In this document: one piece after another, positions 43,814 through 58,571 of the stretch
How positions within the stretch are numbered: position 1 is the first letter of the stretch
Layout: each line of letters opens with the position of its first letter
Source of the DNA: Salinispora fenicalii
GTDB taxonomy: Bacteria; Actinomycetota; Actinomycetes; Mycobacteriales; Micromonosporaceae
Length of the DNA: 64,000 nt
Direction: 5' to 3'
Assembly (NCBI RefSeq): GCF_000514815.1
Contig: NZ_AZWQ01000023.1
Span: forward strand, 1-64,000
Position numbers and translations under genes: made by a program
The notes under the pieces: generated by a model
The model's input: only the letters and a program-made list of their open reading frames with translations
Database searches by the model: none
What the model was told of the DNA's origin: nothing

Positions 43814-43842
43814 TGGACAGCGGCCAGCCTCTCGGCTACACT
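43814..43842 (+). promoter_or_regulatory. rpoBC promoter
   Basis: TGGACA (43814-43819), a 17-base spacer and TACACT (43837-43842) closely match the housekeeping consensus, about 120 bases before rpoB. Confidence 0.75.
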
Positions 43843-43969
43843 GCTAGTTTGCGCTGCCTTCCGAATTTACCCCTGCTCGGAAATGTCCGTTTGTGGATAT
43901 TTCTGGTGGGGTTATTGGAGTGCGCGCGTACCAGCCGTTCTGCAGCACCGGTCCTCGGAAGGACGCATC

Positions 43970-46900
43970 TTGGCAGCTTCCCGCCCTGCGAAGACCAGTC
44001 GTACGTCGAGCGCTTTCGCTCCCCGCCGAGTTTCTTTCGGTCGGATTACCGAACACCTCGAGGTCCCCAACCTCCTTGCCATTCAGACCGAGTCTTTTGA
44101 CTGGCTGGTCGGCAATGAGGCGTGGCAGGGCCGGTCGGCGGACGATCCGCACGCGCGCTCGGGTCTCGCGGAGATTCTCGACGAGATCAGTCCCATTGAG
44201 GACTTCTCCGGCACAATGTCACTCTCCTTCTCGGCTCCACGCTTCGACGAGGTCAAGGCCTCGATCGAGGAGTGCAAGGAGAAGGATCTCACCTACTGCG
44301 CCCCGCTCTTCGTGACCGCGGAGTTCACCAACAACACCACCGGCGAGATCAAGAGCCAGACGGTGTTCATGGGTGACTTCCCGATGATGACGCCGAAGGG
44401 CACCTTCATCATCAACGGTACCGAGCGCGTCGTCGTCAGCCAACTTGTCCGGTCGCCGGGTGTCTACTTCGATAAGCAGCCGGACAAGACCTCCGACCGC
44501 GACCTCTCCAGCGTGAAGGTCATCCCGAGCCGGGGTGCCTGGCTGGAGTTCGACATCGACAAGCGCGAAACCGTCGGGGTTCGGATCGACCGTAAGCGCC
44601 GGCAGGCCGTCACCGTGCTACTCAAGGCTATCGGTTGGACGGCGGAGCAGATCCGCGAGCGGTTCGGCTGGTCCGAGCTGATGATGACCACGCTCGAGAA
44701 GGACCACATCGCCAGCCAGGACGAGGCTCTGCTGGACATCTACCGCAAGCTGCGTCCGGGTGAGCCGCCGACCCGGGAGAACGCGCAGACCCTGCTCGAC
44801 AACCTCTTCTTTAACCCGAAGCGGTATGACGTCGCCAAGGTCGGCCGGTACAAGTTCAACAAGAAGCTCGAACTGGATCTGTCGATCGACACCGGGGTGC
44901 TCACCCAGGACGACATCGTGGCCACCGTCGAGTACCTCTGCCGGCTGCACGCCGGGGAGGAGGGCTACGAGGCCGACGACATCGATCACTTCGGTAACCG
45001 TCGGCTCCGTACCGTGGGCGAGTTGATCCAGAACCAGGTTCGGGTCGGCCTGTCCCGGATGGAGCGGGTCGTTCGGGAGCGGATGACCACGCAGGACGTC
45101 GAGGCGATCACGCCGCAGACTCTGATCAACATCCGCCCGGTGGTGGCGGCGATCAAGGAGTTCTTCGGCACGTCGCAGCTGTCCCAGTTCATGGATCAGA
45201 CCAACCCGCTGGCGGGCCTCACCCACCGGCGTCGGCTGAGTGCTCTTGGCCCCGGTGGTCTGTCCCGGGAGCGGGCCGGATTCGAGGTCCGCGACGTGCA
45301 CCCGTCGCACTACGGCCGGATGTGCCCGATCGAGACGCCGGAAGGCCCGAACATCGGTCTGATCGGCGCGCTGTCCACCTTTGCCCGGGTCAATCCGTTC
45401 GGCTTCATCGAGACGCCGTACCGGAAGGTCGTTGACGGTCGGGTCACCGACCAGATCGACTACCTGACCGCGGACGAGGAGGACCGCTTCGTCAAGGCGC
45501 AGGCCAACGCGCCGCTGCGGGCGGATGGCTCGTTCGCCGAGGACCGCGTCCTGGTCCGTCGTAAGGGCGGCGAGACCGAGGACGTTCCTCCGGCGGCCGT
45601 GGACTACATGGACGTGTCGCCGCGGCAGATGACCTCGGTCGCGACCGCGATGATCCCGTTCCTCGAGCACGACGACGCCAACCGCGCACTGATGGGCGCG
45701 AACATGCAGCGTCAGGCGGTGCCGCTGGTCAAGGCTGAGGCGCCGCTGGTCGGTACCGGCATGGAGTACCGGGCCGCGGTGGACGCCGGTGACGTGGTGG
45801 TCGCCGAGTTCGGCGGTGTCGTCGAGGACCTCTGCGCCGACTACATCACCGTGCACCAGGACGACGGTCACCGCCGCACCTACCTGCTGCACAAGTTCCG
45901 TCGCTCCAACGCCGGCTCCTGCGTCAACCAGAAGCCGGTCGTATTCGAGGGTGACCGGGTCGAGGCCGGTCAGGTCATCGCCGACGGTCCGTGTACCGAC
46001 GACGGCGAGATGGCGCTCGGGCGCAATCTGCTCGTGGCGTTCATGACCTGGGAGGGCCACAACTACGAGGACGCGATCATCCTGTCGCAGCGCCTCGTGC
46101 AGCAGGACGTGTTGACCTCGATTCACATTGAGGAGCACGAGGTTGACGCCCGGGACACCAAGCTTGGCCCGGAAGAGATCACCCGTGACATCCCGAACGT
46201 CAGCGAGGAGATGCTCGCCGACCTCGACGAGCGGGGCATCATCCGGATCGGCGCCGAGGTTGTTCCCGGCGATGTTCTGGTCGGTAAGGTCACGCCCAAG
46301 GGCGAGACTGAGCTGACCCCGGAGGAGCGGCTGCTCCGCGCGATCTTCGGTGAGAAGGCGCGTGAGGTCCGGGACACCTCGCTGAAGGTGCCGCACGGCG
46401 AGACCGGCACGGTCATCGGGGTGCGTACCTTCTCCCGCGAGGACGGCGACGAGCTGCCGCCCGGCGTCAATGAGCTGGTCCGGGTCTACGTCGCGCAGAA
46501 GCGGAAGATTCAGGACGGCGACAAGCTCGCCGGCCGGCACGGCAACAAGGGTGTCATCTCCAAGATCCTGCCGGTGGAGGACATGCCGTTCCTCGAGGAC
46601 GGGACCCCGGTCGACATCGTGCTGAACCCGCTCGGTGTGCCATCCCGGATGAACATCGGCCAGGTGCTGGAGACGCACCTCGGCTGGGTGGCCAAGACCG
46701 GGTGGAAGGTCGAGGGCGATGACGCCGAATGGAAGCGGCAGCTCCAGGCGATCAGCGCCGACGAGTCCGAGCCGGACAGCAACGTGGCCACCCCGGTCTT
46801 CGACGGTGCCCGCGAAGAGGAGATCTCCGGTCTGCTCGCGTCAACCCGGGCCAACCGGGATGGCAAGCAGCTGATCGGTTCGTCGGGTAAGGCTCAGCTC

Positions 46901-47401
46901 TTTGACGGCCGCTCCGGTGAACCGCTGCCGGACCCGATCGCGGTCGGCTACATCTACATCCTGAAGCTCAACCACCTGGTCGATGACAAGATCCACGCAC
47001 GGTCGACCGGTCCGTACTCGATGATCACGCAGCAGCCGCTGGGTGGTAAGGCGCAGTTCGGTGGCCAGCGCTTCGGTGAGATGGAGTGTTGGGCGATGCA
47101 GGCGTACGGTGCCGCGTACGCCCTGCAGGAGCTGCTGACGATCAAGTCCGACGACGTCCTCGGCCGGGTGAAGGTCTACGAGGCGATCGTCAAGGGCGAG
47201 AACATCCCGGAGCCGGGCATTCCGGAGTCGTTCAAGGTGCTACTCAAGGAGCTTCAGTCGCTCTGCCTCAATGTCGAGGTGCTCTCCAGCGACGGTGTGG
47301 CCCTGGAGATGCGGGAGACCGACGACGAGGTGTTCCGGGCCGCGGAGGAGCTGGGCATCGACCTGTCCCGGCGCGAGCCGAGCTCGGTCGAAGAGGTGTG
47401 A
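43970..47401 (+). CDS. rpoB: RNA polymerase beta subunit
   Basis: The protein has 1143 residues from a TTG start with GGAAGGA 6 bases upstream. It begins [15 protein letters not shown], as in other actinomycete RpoB proteins; the open frame upstream to 43796 is not conserved in type. The rifampicin pocket reads [20 protein letters not shown] followed by [12 protein letters not shown], near residue 405. Positions equivalent to E. coli Q513, D516, H526 and S531 keep the sensitive-type residues; N518 is T and S522 is A. It forms the catalytic core with RpoC, encoded 119 bases downstream. Confidence 0.97.
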   Translation: MAASRPAKTSRTSSAFAPRRVSFGRITEHLEVPNLLAIQTESFDWLVGNEAWQGRSADDPHARSGLAEILDEISPIEDFSGTMSLSFSAPRFDEVKASIEECKEKDLTYCAPLFVTAEFTNNTTGEIKSQTVFMGDFPMMTPKGTFIINGTERVVVSQLVRSPGVYFDKQPDKTSDRDLSSVKVIPSRGAWLEFDIDKRETVGVRIDRKRRQAVTVLLKAIGWTAEQIRERFGWSELMMTTLEKDHIASQDEALLDIYRKLRPGEPPTRENAQTLLDNLFFNPKRYDVAKVGRYKFNKKLELDLSIDTGVLTQDDIVATVEYLCRLHAGEEGYEADDIDHFGNRRLRTVGELIQNQVRVGLSRMERVVRERMTTQDVEAITPQTLINIRPVVAAIKEFFGTSQLSQFMDQTNPLAGLTHRRRLSALGPGGLSRERAGFEVRDVHPSHYGRMCPIETPEGPNIGLIGALSTFARVNPFGFIETPYRKVVDGRVTDQIDYLTADEEDRFVKAQANAPLRADGSFAEDRVLVRRKGGETEDVPPAAVDYMDVSPRQMTSVATAMIPFLEHDDANRALMGANMQRQAVPLVKAEAPLVGTGMEYRAAVDAGDVVVAEFGGVVEDLCADYITVHQDDGHRRTYLLHKFRRSNAGSCVNQKPVVFEGDRVEAGQVIADGPCTDDGEMALGRNLLVAFMTWEGHNYEDAIILSQRLVQQDVLTSIHIEEHEVDARDTKLGPEEITRDIPNVSEEMLADLDERGIIRIGAEVVPGDVLVGKVTPKGETELTPEERLLRAIFGEKAREVRDTSLKVPHGETGTVIGVRTFSREDGDELPPGVNELVRVYVAQKRKIQDGDKLAGRHGNKGVISKILPVEDMPFLEDGTPVDIVLNPLGVPSRMNIGQVLETHLGWVAKTGWKVEGDDAEWKRQLQAISADESEPDSNVATPVFDGAREEEISGLLASTRANRDGKQLIGSSGKAQLFDGRSGEPLPDPIAVGYIYILKLNHLVDDKIHARSTGPYSMITQQPLGGKAQFGGQRFGEMECWAMQAYGAAYALQELLTIKSDDVLGRVKVYEAIVKGENIPEPGIPESFKVLLKELQSLCLNVEVLSSDGVALEMRETDDEVFRAAEELGIDLSRREPSSVEEV

Positions 47402-47409
47402 GTGGCGAG

Positions 47410-47474
47410 GGTTGCGGGCTGGCTCGGCCCGCACTTCCGGCCTGATCCGGAAGTGCGCCGGCTGGCCCGCAACC
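47410..47474 (+). other. Large hairpin between rpoB and rpoC
   Basis: Outer arms ggttgcgggc (47410-47419) and gcccgcaacc (47465-47474) enclose inner arms gcacttccgg (47431-47440) and ccggaagtgc (47447-47456). The result is a long interrupted hairpin with a 6-base loop. It starts 9 bases after the rpoB stop. It could be an RNA-processing site or an attenuator. Confidence 0.75.
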
Positions 47475-47520
47475 CCGCCGAGAGCTAGCTAGAGATCAGA
47501 CACGACACGAGGGATATAAC

Positions 47521-51414
<3,894 letters not shown>

Positions 51415-51424
51415 CCACGACGAT

Positions 51425-51459
51425 CGACGCGGCCCCCGGCGATGCCGGGGGCCGCGTCG
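51425..51459 (+). terminator. Strong terminator after rpoC
   Basis: A perfect 16-bp stem (cgacgcggcccccggc, 51425-51440, with 51444-51459) has a 3-base loop, 10 bases past the rpoC stop. Confidence 0.9.
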
Positions 51460-51532
51460 TATCCTGGTCGGCTTCGGCCGCCGGCATATCGCGTATTCAG
51501 CGGTGTCGGTGCCAGCCGCTACCATCCCCGGC

Positions 51533-51889
51533 ATGTCCGACAGTCCGCTGCGCAAGGTAGACACCGTCTTCATCAAGGTTGAGGATCCACATGCCGTAGC
51601 TGGGTGGTATCAGGAGACGCTGGGCTGGCCCGAGCTCTTTCGCACCTCGCATATCGTGGTGCTCCAGGCCCCTGAGGGCCCGCCGGTGACCCTGCTCAAT
51701 CCGGAGGGGGGCGAGTGGTCCGGTTTCAACTTCTATGCCCCCGATGCCGCCGCCGCCCGTCGATGGCTGCTCGAGCGTGGGGCCGAGGTCGGGGAGCTGA
51801 ATCAGGCCCCTGACCAGCCAGTGACTTGGTTCTGGTTTCGTGATCCGTTGGGTAACCGGCTCGAGGTCTGTTCCTATCGGGGTCCATGA
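51533..51889 (+). CDS. VOC-family protein
   Basis: This 118-residue protein has a compact vicinal oxygen chelate fold. KVDTVFIKVEDPHAVAGWYQETLGW is the first unit and VTWFWFRDPLGNRLEVCSYRG the last. The inner ATG at 51533 is chosen over an in-frame GTG at 51503, because family members start close to DSPLRKVDT. Function is unknown. It lies between the rpoC terminator and two membrane protein genes. Confidence 0.75.
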   Translation: MSDSPLRKVDTVFIKVEDPHAVAGWYQETLGWPELFRTSHIVVLQAPEGPPVTLLNPEGGEWSGFNFYAPDAAAARRWLLERGAEVGELNQAPDQPVTWFWFRDPLGNRLEVCSYRGP

Positions 51890-51896
51890 TGGGGGT

Positions 51897-52268
51897 ATGA
51901 GCACCGCTTCCGGGCCCGTCCCGCCCGCCCTGCTGGGACTGCCCCGGCATCCGCAGGACCCGGATCCGGTTCGGTCGACCAAGGCACGGGCGGTCTTCGC
52001 GCTCGGGCTGTTCGGGGCGCTGACCGGCCTGTTCGTCGGGGGAGCAGTGGCGGCCACCGTGGCCCTCGTGTTGGCGCGGCAGGCGCGTCGTGAGGCGTAC
52101 CTGTCTGGGGGGTTTCTCACCGGAGCGGCGTGGCTGCGGCGAGGGGAGCGACTGGCCTGGACCGGCCTGGTGCTGACCATGGTTGTGGTGACTGTCGTGG
52201 TGGTGATCGGTGTTATCCGGCTGGCGGAGGCCCCCTACAGCCACGACTTCGCCCCGAACGTGGACTGA
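51897..52268 (+). CDS. Small two-helix membrane protein
   Basis: This 123-residue protein has a Pro-rich cytoplasmic start and two membrane helices (about residues 33-59 and 86-107). A basic stretch (RQARREAYL) lies between them. It begins 7 bases after the VOC stop, with a GGGGGT just upstream, so the genes may be co-transcribed. I recognise no family. Confidence 0.6.
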   Translation: MSTASGPVPPALLGLPRHPQDPDPVRSTKARAVFALGLFGALTGLFVGGAVAATVALVLARQARREAYLSGGFLTGAAWLRRGERLAWTGLVLTMVVVTVVVVIGVIRLAEAPYSHDFAPNVD

Positions 52269-52370
52269 CCGTCGGGAGCATTGACCAAGTCGGGCATCGC
52301 CCGCTGGTCACGCAGCGGTAGCCTGACCGATGTTCGGCGCTGGGACGTCGACTGCCGACTTGGAGGACCT

Positions 52371-52988
52371 GTGACCGATCCGGCACGCCCGCAGGGCACC
52401 GACCCGATGGCACCCGGCGGTGCGCGGGGGGCAGCGGAGGGCGAGAGCCGTCCGCCGGGGCACGGGGCGCCGATGCCGGACCCATGGGTCCGGCCACCAG
52501 CGCCATCCGGCCCGGCGGGTACGCCACCGACTTCAACCCCGGGTTGGGGTTCCCTGCCGGTGGTGCCTCCGCCTCCGCCGCGGGAGGCGTTGGCGCAGCC
52601 GAGCCGGATTCATCCGGTGCCGGGGACGCCGTTTGGAGTCGTACACCTCGACGTGCCGGCGGTCACCTCCGGTCTCGCGGTGGGGTCCCTGGTTGCGGGG
52701 ATTGTCTCGGTTCTGGTCTCGTTGCTGGTGGTCTGTGTCGGCCTGGTAGGGGCGGATGGGGACGGCGCGTGGGCTGCGGGAGCCTTTACCGTGCTGGGCG
52801 CTCTCACCGGGGCGGGTGCGGTTGGTGCCGGTCTGTTCGGGCTGCGGCAGATTCGTCGGCCGATGCCGCCGCCAGCGGTCCGGTTTGCCGGGCGGGGACT
52901 GGCCTGGGCCGGAGTGAGCTGTGGTGGTGCCGGGCTGCTGCTCAACCTGGGCGGGCTTGGGTTGGCGTTGCTCGTGGGGTTGTCCTGA
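52371..52988 (+). CDS. Pro-rich membrane protein, DUF4190-like
   Basis: This 205-residue protein has a Pro/Gly-rich N-terminus (about residues 1-90). It then has three hydrophobic helices: LAVGSLVAGIVSVLVSLLVV, a Gly/Ala-rich helix ending GLFGLRQIRRP, and GLAWAGVSCGGAGLLLNLGG. The central GLRQIRR and following helix resemble DUF4190 proteins. Start GTG at 52371, with GGAGGA just upstream. Function is unknown. Confidence 0.6.
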   Translation: MTDPARPQGTDPMAPGGARGAAEGESRPPGHGAPMPDPWVRPPAPSGPAGTPPTSTPGWGSLPVVPPPPPREALAQPSRIHPVPGTPFGVVHLDVPAVTSGLAVGSLVAGIVSVLVSLLVVCVGLVGADGDGAWAAGAFTVLGALTGAGAVGAGLFGLRQIRRPMPPPAVRFAGRGLAWAGVSCGGAGLLLNLGGLGLALLVGLS

Positions 52989-53142
52989 CCACCGGTTTTG
53001 TGGCCGATTGTCCGGGTGTTGGGAACCGAGGGCCGTGGGAATGTCGCCGGGTGCAGCCGGTACACTCGACTCGGTAGGTGCCCAGCACGGGTGCGCAGGA
53101 TGAACGGATTCGACCGGTGGGTGACCCGCCGGCCGCCCCGTT

Positions 53143-53171
53143 TTGACCAGCGCGGCTGTGGTAGGTACTCT
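53143..53171 (+). promoter_or_regulatory. str operon (rpsL) promoter
   Basis: TTGACC (53143-53148), a 17-base spacer and TACTCT (53166-53171) match the housekeeping consensus well. Confidence 0.75.
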
Positions 53172-53180
53172 TTCCCCTTG

Positions 53181-53200
53181 TGCCCAGGCATGCCTGGGCA
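53181..53200. repeat. 20-bp perfect palindrome at the rpsL transcript start
   Basis: tgcccaggca is followed immediately by its exact reverse complement tgcctgggca. It begins 10 bases after the -10 element, so it lies at or just after the predicted transcription start. Confidence 0.9.
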
Positions 53201-53468
53201 GTTCGTGTGTGCGCAGTGATCTCGGTTAACGGGTGTTCTCACGGCGTGCGACGACAGCCAGAGATCCGGCCTACCTCGCGCCGGTGACCAAACCCGGTTT
53301 TCGCCCATGAACGACGACCGGAAAATCGCGAGTCGGCGACACGCCCGACCGCGGGTGCTGGGACCCCGGCAGGTGGCCCTGGTTGAAATGTAGGAGAGCC
53401 GTCCATCCGGCCGGCTAGAAGCAGACGGCGCGGTCGCCCCTGGCGGCCGAAGGGAGCGGAGAAACCCG

Positions 53469-53843
53469 GTGCCCACCATTCAGCAGCTGGTCCGAAAGGG
53501 CCGTCAGGCCAAGACGACCAAGACGAAAACCCCTGCCCTGAAGGGGTCCCCGCAGCGGCGGGGCGTGTGCACCCGCGTGTACACCACCACCCCGAAGAAG
53601 CCGAACTCGGCGCTGCGTAAGGTCGCTCGCGTCAAGCTCAGCAGCCAGATCGAGGTGACCGCCTACATTCCGGGCGTCGGTCATAACCTGCAGGAGCACT
53701 CGATCGTGCTCGTCCGCGGTGGCCGGGTGAAGGACCTCCCCGGTGTGCGGTACAAGATCGTACGTGGCTCGCTGGACACCCAGGGTGTCCGCAACCGCAA
53801 GCAGGCGCGTAGCCGCTACGGCGCGAAGAAGGAGAAGAGCTGA
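53469..53843 (+). CDS. rpsL: 30S ribosomal protein S12
   Basis: This 124-residue protein starts with GTG ([12 protein letters not shown]). It has the decoding-site loop [13 protein letters not shown] and the second loop [12 protein letters not shown]. The lysines changed in streptomycin-resistant mutants (E. coli K43 and K88) are present, so the protein is of the sensitive type. Confidence 0.97.
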   Translation: MPTIQQLVRKGRQAKTTKTKTPALKGSPQRRGVCTRVYTTTPKKPNSALRKVARVKLSSQIEVTAYIPGVGHNLQEHSIVLVRGGRVKDLPGVRYKIVRGSLDTQGVRNRKQARSRYGAKKEKS

Positions 53844-53844
53844 C

Positions 53845-54315
53845 ATGCCGCGTAAGGGACCCGCTCCGCGGCGGCCGCTGGTCGCTGACCCGGTGTACAA
53901 CTCGCCGCTGGTCACCCAGCTCGTAAACAAGATCCTGCTGCGCGGCAAGCGCCAGCTCGCCGAGACTCTGGTCTACGCGGCGCTCGAGGGCTGCCGGGAG
54001 AAGTCCGGCACTGACCCGGTGGTCACCCTCAAGCGGGCGATGGACAACGTCAAGCCGACGCTCGAGGTGCGCAGCCGCCGGGTTGGTGGCGCCACCTACC
54101 AGGTGCCGGTCGAGGTTCGTCCGGCCCGGGCCACCACCCTGGGCCTGCGCTGGCTGGTCACCTACGCCCGCGCCCGGCGCGAGAAGACCATGGTCGAGCG
54201 GCTGATGAATGAGCTGCTGGACGCGAGCAACGGTCTCGGTGCCGCCGTCAAGCGGCGCGAGGACACCCACAAGATGGCCGAGTCCAACAAGGCCTTCGCG
54301 CACTACCGCTGGTAA
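53845..54315 (+). CDS. rpsG: 30S ribosomal protein S7
   Basis: This 156-residue protein begins [20 protein letters not shown] and contains [19 protein letters not shown] and the C-terminal [15 protein letters not shown]7 nucleates the 30S head. It starts 1 base after rpsL with a GGAGAAG upstream. Confidence 0.97.
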   Translation: MPRKGPAPRRPLVADPVYNSPLVTQLVNKILLRGKRQLAETLVYAALEGCREKSGTDPVVTLKRAMDNVKPTLEVRSRRVGGATYQVPVEVRPARATTLGLRWLVTYARARREKTMVERLMNELLDASNGLGAAVKRREDTHKMAESNKAFAHYRW

Positions 54316-54321
54316 CACCCA

Positions 54322-54350
54322 GGTTCCGGCGCCGTCTCGGCGCCGGAACC
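54322..54350 (+). other. Hairpin between rpsG and fusA
   Basis: A perfect 12-bp stem (ggttccggcgcc, 54322-54333, with 54339-54350) and a 5-base loop fill most of the 74-base gap. It could attenuate transcription or stabilise the upstream mRNA. Confidence 0.7.
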
Positions 54351-54389
54351 ACACCAGTTGTGTCGAGACGACGATAAGTAGGGATTGAA

Positions 54390-56486
54390 GTGGCCGCCGC
54401 AGACGCGCTCGCCAACGTACGCAACATCGGCATCATGGCGCACATCGATGCCGGTAAGACCACTACTACCGAGCGAATCCTGTTCTACACCGGTATTACC
54501 TACAAGATCGGTGAGGTTCATGAGGGCGCTGCCGTCATGGACTGGATGGCGCAGGAGCAGGAGCGCGGTATCACGATCACTTCCGCCGCCACGAAGTGCG
54601 AGTGGAAGGGCCACACGATTCAGATCATCGATACGCCCGGCCACGTCGACTTCACGGTCGAGGTCGAGCGGTCGCTGCGCGTTCTGGATGGTGCGGTCGC
54701 GGTCTACGACGGAGTCGCCGGCGTGGAGCCACAGACGGAGAACGTCTGGCGTCAGGCCGACAAGTACAACGTCCCGCGGATGTGCTTCGTCAACAAGCTC
54801 GACCGGACCGGTGCGGACTTCTTCCGCTGCGTCCAGATGATGGTTGACCGGCTCAACGCCACCCCGTTGGTGCTCCAGGTCCCGATTGGGCTCGAGGCGG
54901 AGCACATCGGTGTCGTTGACCTGATCGGCATGCGTGCCCTCACCTGGCGTGGGGAAACCCAGAAGGGTGAGGACTACGCGGTCGAGGAGATCCCGGCTGA
55001 GTTGGCCGACGTTGCCACCGAGTGGCGCGAGAAGCTGATGGAGACGCTGGCCGACGTCGACGACGCGGTGATGGAGAAGTACCTGGAGGGCGAGGAGTTC
55101 TCCGTCGAGGAGATCAAGGCAGCCATCCGCCGGGCGACCATCGCCGGTAAGGCCAACCCGGTCCTCTGCGGCTCCGCCTTCAAGAACAAGGGCGTCCAGC
55201 CGATGCTCGACGCCGTGGTCGACTTCCTGCCGTCGCCGCTGGATGTCCCGGCGATCGAGGGCACCGCGACCGACGGCGAGACCCCGCTGCTGCGGAAGCC
55301 GTCCACCTCGGAGCCCTTCTCCGGTCTCGCATTCAAGATCCAGACCGACAAGCACCTTGGGAAGCTCACCTACGTCCGGGTCTACTCCGGCGTGGTCGAG
55401 ACCGGTTCGCAGGTGGTCAACTCCACCAAGGACCGCAAGGAGCGGATCGGCAAGATCTACCAGATGCACGCCAACAAGCGGGAGGAGCGCGGCTCCGCCA
55501 AGGCTGGCGACATCATCGCGGTTCAGGGTCTGAAGCAGACCACCACCGGTGACACCCTCTGCGACCCGGCGAATCCGGTCATCCTCGAGTCGATGACCTT
55601 CCCGGAGCCGGTCATCGAGGTGGCCATCGAGCCGAAGACCAAGGCCGACCAGGAGAAGCTCAGCACCGCCATCCAGCGGCTGGCCGAGGAGGACCCGACC
55701 TTCCGCGTCAAGCTGGACGACGAGACCGGGCAGACGGTCATCTCCGGCATGGGCGAGCTGCACCTGGACATCCTGGTGGACCGGATGCGCCGCGAGTTCA
55801 ACGTCGAGGCGAACATCGGCAAGCCCCAGGTGGCGTACCGCGAGACCATCCGTCGCAAGGTGGAGAAGGTCGAGTACACCCACAAGAAGCAGACTGGTGG
55901 TTCCGGCCAGTACGCCCGCGTGATCATCAGCCTGGAGCCGTTGCCCCTGGACAACGACGCTCCGACCTACGAGTTCGCCAACGCCGTCACTGGCGGTCGC
56001 ATCCCTCGGGAGTTCATCCCCTCGGTGGACGCGGGTGCGCAGGACGCCATGCAGTACGGCATTCTGGCTGGCTTCCCGCTGGTCGGCGTGAAGCTGACGC
56101 TGGTGGACGGTCAGTACCACGAGGTCGACTCGTCTGAGATGGCGTTCAAGATCGCCGGTTCGATGGTGCTGAAGGACGCGGCCCGCAAGGCCGATCCGGC
56201 ACTGCTCGAGCCGATGATGGCCGTTGAGGTCACCACTCCAGAGGAGAACATGGGTGATGTCGTCGGTGATATCAACTCCCGTCGCGGCATAATCCAGGCG
56301 ATGGAGGATCGCGGCGGCGCCCGCGTCGTCCGTGCCCTGGTGCCGTTGTCGGAGATGTTCGGCTACGTCGGCGACCTGCGGTCGAAGACCCAGGGCCGGG
56401 CTAGCTACAGCATGCAGTTCGACTCCTACGCCGAGGTCCCGGCCTCGGTGGCGAAGGAGATCATCGCCAAGGCGACCGGCGAGTGA
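54390..56486 (+). CDS. fusA: Translation elongation factor G
   Basis: This 698-residue GTPase drives ribosomal translocation. The GTP-binding motifs are [14 protein letters not shown] (near residue 18), DTPGHVDF (near 84) and [10 protein letters not shown] (near 138). Domain IV contains [16 protein letters not shown] and [15 protein letters not shown]. The start is GTG. It stands alone in domain order G-II-III-IV-V as usual. Confidence 0.97.
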   Translation: MAAADALANVRNIGIMAHIDAGKTTTTERILFYTGITYKIGEVHEGAAVMDWMAQEQERGITITSAATKCEWKGHTIQIIDTPGHVDFTVEVERSLRVLDGAVAVYDGVAGVEPQTENVWRQADKYNVPRMCFVNKLDRTGADFFRCVQMMVDRLNATPLVLQVPIGLEAEHIGVVDLIGMRALTWRGETQKGEDYAVEEIPAELADVATEWREKLMETLADVDDAVMEKYLEGEEFSVEEIKAAIRRATIAGKANPVLCGSAFKNKGVQPMLDAVVDFLPSPLDVPAIEGTATDGETPLLRKPSTSEPFSGLAFKIQTDKHLGKLTYVRVYSGVVETGSQVVNSTKDRKERIGKIYQMHANKREERGSAKAGDIIAVQGLKQTTTGDTLCDPANPVILESMTFPEPVIEVAIEPKTKADQEKLSTAIQRLAEEDPTFRVKLDDETGQTVISGMGELHLDILVDRMRREFNVEANIGKPQVAYRETIRRKVEKVEYTHKKQTGGSGQYARVIISLEPLPLDNDAPTYEFANAVTGGRIPREFIPSVDAGAQDAMQYGILAGFPLVGVKLTLVDGQYHEVDSSEMAFKIAGSMVLKDAARKADPALLEPMMAVEVTTPEENMGDVVGDINSRRGIIQAMEDRGGARVVRALVPLSEMFGYVGDLRSKTQGRASYSMQFDSYAEVPASVAKEIIAKATGE

Positions 56487-56709
56487 CACTCGTCTGAGCT
56501 CGGTCGATGAGCCGGGGCGGGTCGCGGGAGGGTTTCCCGCCCGCGACCACCTCGGTCGGAGGGCATGATTCCGGGCCTGTAGGCTTCATCGCCGCAGAGC
56601 CCACAATATGGCTTCCCGGCCGTCAGGCCGGAAAGGCTGTCGACAGAGTCCTAAGCGCCGACCGGCGCACCGGGGCGAACGAACCAAGAAAGTCCACAGG
56701 AGGACACCA

Positions 56710-57903
56710 GTGGCGAAGGCGAAGTTCGAGCGGACTAAGCCGCACGTCAACATCGGCACCATTGGTCACATCGACCACGGTAAGACGACGCTGACGGCGG
56801 CCATCACCAAGGTCCTGCACGACCAGTACCCGGACCTGAACCCGTACATGCCGTTCGACGAGATCGACAAGGCGCCGGAGGAGAAGGCCCGCGGCATCAC
56901 GATCTCGATCGCGCACGTCGAGTACCAGACCGAGGCGCGGCACTACGCGCACGTCGACTGCCCCGGGCACGCCGACTACATCAAGAACATGATCACCGGT
57001 GCGGCCCAGATGGACGGCGCGATCCTCGTGGTCGCGGCGACCGACGGTCCGATGCCGCAGACCCGCGAGCACGTGCTGCTGGCCCGCCAGGTCGGCGTGC
57101 CGTACATCGTCGTGGCGCTCAACAAGAGCGACATGGTTGACGACGAGGAACTCCTTGAGCTCGTTGAGCTCGAGGTCCGTGAGCTGCTCTCCTCGCAGGA
57201 GTACCCGGGCGACGACCTCCCGGTCGTGCGGGTGTCCGCGCTGAAGGCCCTCGAGGGCGACCCGGAGTGGGCCGGCAAGCTCATGGAGCTGATGACCGCG
57301 GTCGACACCTCGATCCCGCAGCCGGACCGCGAGACCGAGAAGCCGTTCCTGATGCCGATCGAGGACGTCTTCACGATCACCGGTCGGGGCACGGTCGTCA
57401 CCGGTCGCGCCGAGCGTGGCGTGCTGAAGCCGAACGAGGAGGTGGAGCTCGTCGGCATCCGTGAGAAGTCGACGAAGACCACCTGCACCGGTATCGAGAT
57501 GTTCCGCAAGCTGCTGGACGAGGCTCGCGCGGGTGAGAACGTCGGCCTGCTGTTGCGTGGTGTGAAGCGCGAGGACGTCGAGCGCGGCATGGTCGTCATC
57601 AAGCCGGGCACTGCCACCCCGCACACCGAGTTCGAGGCAACGGTCTACATCCTCTCCAAGGAGGAGGGCGGCCGCCACACGCCGTTCTTCCAGAACTACC
57701 GTCCGCAGTTCTACTTCCGGACCACGGACGTTACCGGCGTTGTTACCCTCCCTGAGGGTACCGAGATGGTCATGCCGGGTGACAACACCACGATGACCGT
57801 GAAGCTCATCCAGCCCGTCGCGATGGAGGACAACCTCAAGTTCGCGATCCGCGAGGGTGGCCGCACGGTTGGCGCGGGCCGCGTCACCAAGATCATTCAG
57901 TGA
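56710..57903 (+). CDS. tuf: Translation elongation factor Tu
   Basis: This 397-residue protein brings aminoacyl-tRNA to the ribosome. It begins [20 protein letters not shown] and has GHIDHGKTT (near residue 19), DCPGHADY (near 82) and ALNKSD (near 136). The GTG follows AGGAGG at 6 bases; an upstream open frame to 56608 is not protein-like. It lies 223 bases after fusA. Confidence 0.97.
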   Translation: MAKAKFERTKPHVNIGTIGHIDHGKTTLTAAITKVLHDQYPDLNPYMPFDEIDKAPEEKARGITISIAHVEYQTEARHYAHVDCPGHADYIKNMITGAAQMDGAILVVAATDGPMPQTREHVLLARQVGVPYIVVALNKSDMVDDEELLELVELEVRELLSSQEYPGDDLPVVRVSALKALEGDPEWAGKLMELMTAVDTSIPQPDRETEKPFLMPIEDVFTITGRGTVVTGRAERGVLKPNEEVELVGIREKSTKTTCTGIEMFRKLLDEARAGENVGLLLRGVKREDVERGMVVIKPGTATPHTEFEATVYILSKEEGGRHTPFFQNYRPQFYFRTTDVTGVVTLPEGTEMVMPGDNTTMTVKLIQPVAMEDNLKFAIREGGRTVGAGRVTKIIQ

Positions 57904-58251
57904 GCTAGGTAACCCCGATTAGGTGTGCCGCTGCTCGTGCGGCATACTAGTCAGGTTGCGTAACGACGGTTCGCCCGTTCGCGTTCGGCCGTGCCGAACC
58001 TCCGGGCGGAGGAACCAGTCGGGCGCGGGGTGGTCGGCGATTCGCTCGCTGACCACCCTCGCGCGGCGTCTAGGTCGCCGTAGTGCGATCGACGTGATGA
58101 CCCACCGCGGCAGGATCGCTCTGGATTCCGGGGCGGATTCTGAACCGAGGGCGCGACACGCCCGACCGCGGGGGTCGGCGAAGCGGGCCCGGCGCCACTC
58201 GGCGCAGGCGTCCGCAACACAGCGGCATCGAGAGAAGGAACAGAAGCCACT
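57904..58251. other. tuf-rpsJ intergenic and S10 leader region
   Basis: No gene is seen in these 348 bases. A tgccgc/gcggca hairpin at about 57927-57945 may end tuf. Overlapping it is a possible promoter, and the next 250 bases hold several GC-rich self-complementary tracts typical of an S10-operon leader. Confidence 0.6.
57919..57948 (+). promoter_or_regulatory. Candidate S10 operon promoter
   Basis: TTAGGT (57919-57924), an 18-base spacer and CATACT (57943-57948) stand about 300 bases before rpsJ. Confidence 0.45.
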
Positions 58252-58560
58252 ATGGCGGGACAGAAGATCCGCATCCGGCTCAAGGCCTATGACCACGAGG
58301 TCGTCGACTCCTCGGCTCGGAAGATCGTCGAGACGGTGACGCGCACCGGGGCGCAGGTCGCAGGCCCGGTGCCGCTGCCCACGGAGATCAACCGTTTCTG
58401 CGTTATCCGCTCGCCGCACAAGTACAAGGACTCGCGCGAGCACTTCGAGATGCGCACGCACAAGCGGCTGATCGACATCATCGACCCGACCCCGAAGACG
58501 GTCGACTCGCTCATGCGCCTCGACCTGCCGGCTGGCGTCGACATCGAGATCAAGCTGTAG
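58252..58560 (+). CDS. rpsJ: 30S ribosomal protein S10
   Basis: This 102-residue protein begins [21 protein letters not shown]10 also pairs with NusB in antitermination. An AGAAGGAA stands before the ATG. It opens the S10 operon, which continues without large gaps to rpsQ. Confidence 0.97.
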
Positions 58561-58571
58561 GGATCGGACAA

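Larger units (their letters stand above)
43410..43969. other. Long rplL-rpoB intergenic region with terminator and rpoB promoter
   Basis: These 560 bases contain no gene that I can support. A hairpin sits at 43471-43503 and a good promoter at 43814-43842, leaving an untranslated rpoB leader of about 120 bases. The 300 bases between are GC-rich without recognised features. Confidence 0.7.
52989..53468. other. str operon control region
   Basis: These 480 bases carry no gene. They hold a promoter (53143-53171) and a 20-bp palindrome just after the expected start site (53181-53200), followed by a long rpsL leader of about 290 bases. No known riboswitch is recognised. Confidence 0.7.

Noticed and set aside
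44618..46678. 686-codon antisense frame inside rpoB
   Set aside because: An antisense shadow caused by high GC at third codon positions of a certain rpoB gene.
54303..56489. 728-codon antisense frame over fusA
   Set aside because: Same compositional shadow; the plus strand encodes an unmistakable EF-G.
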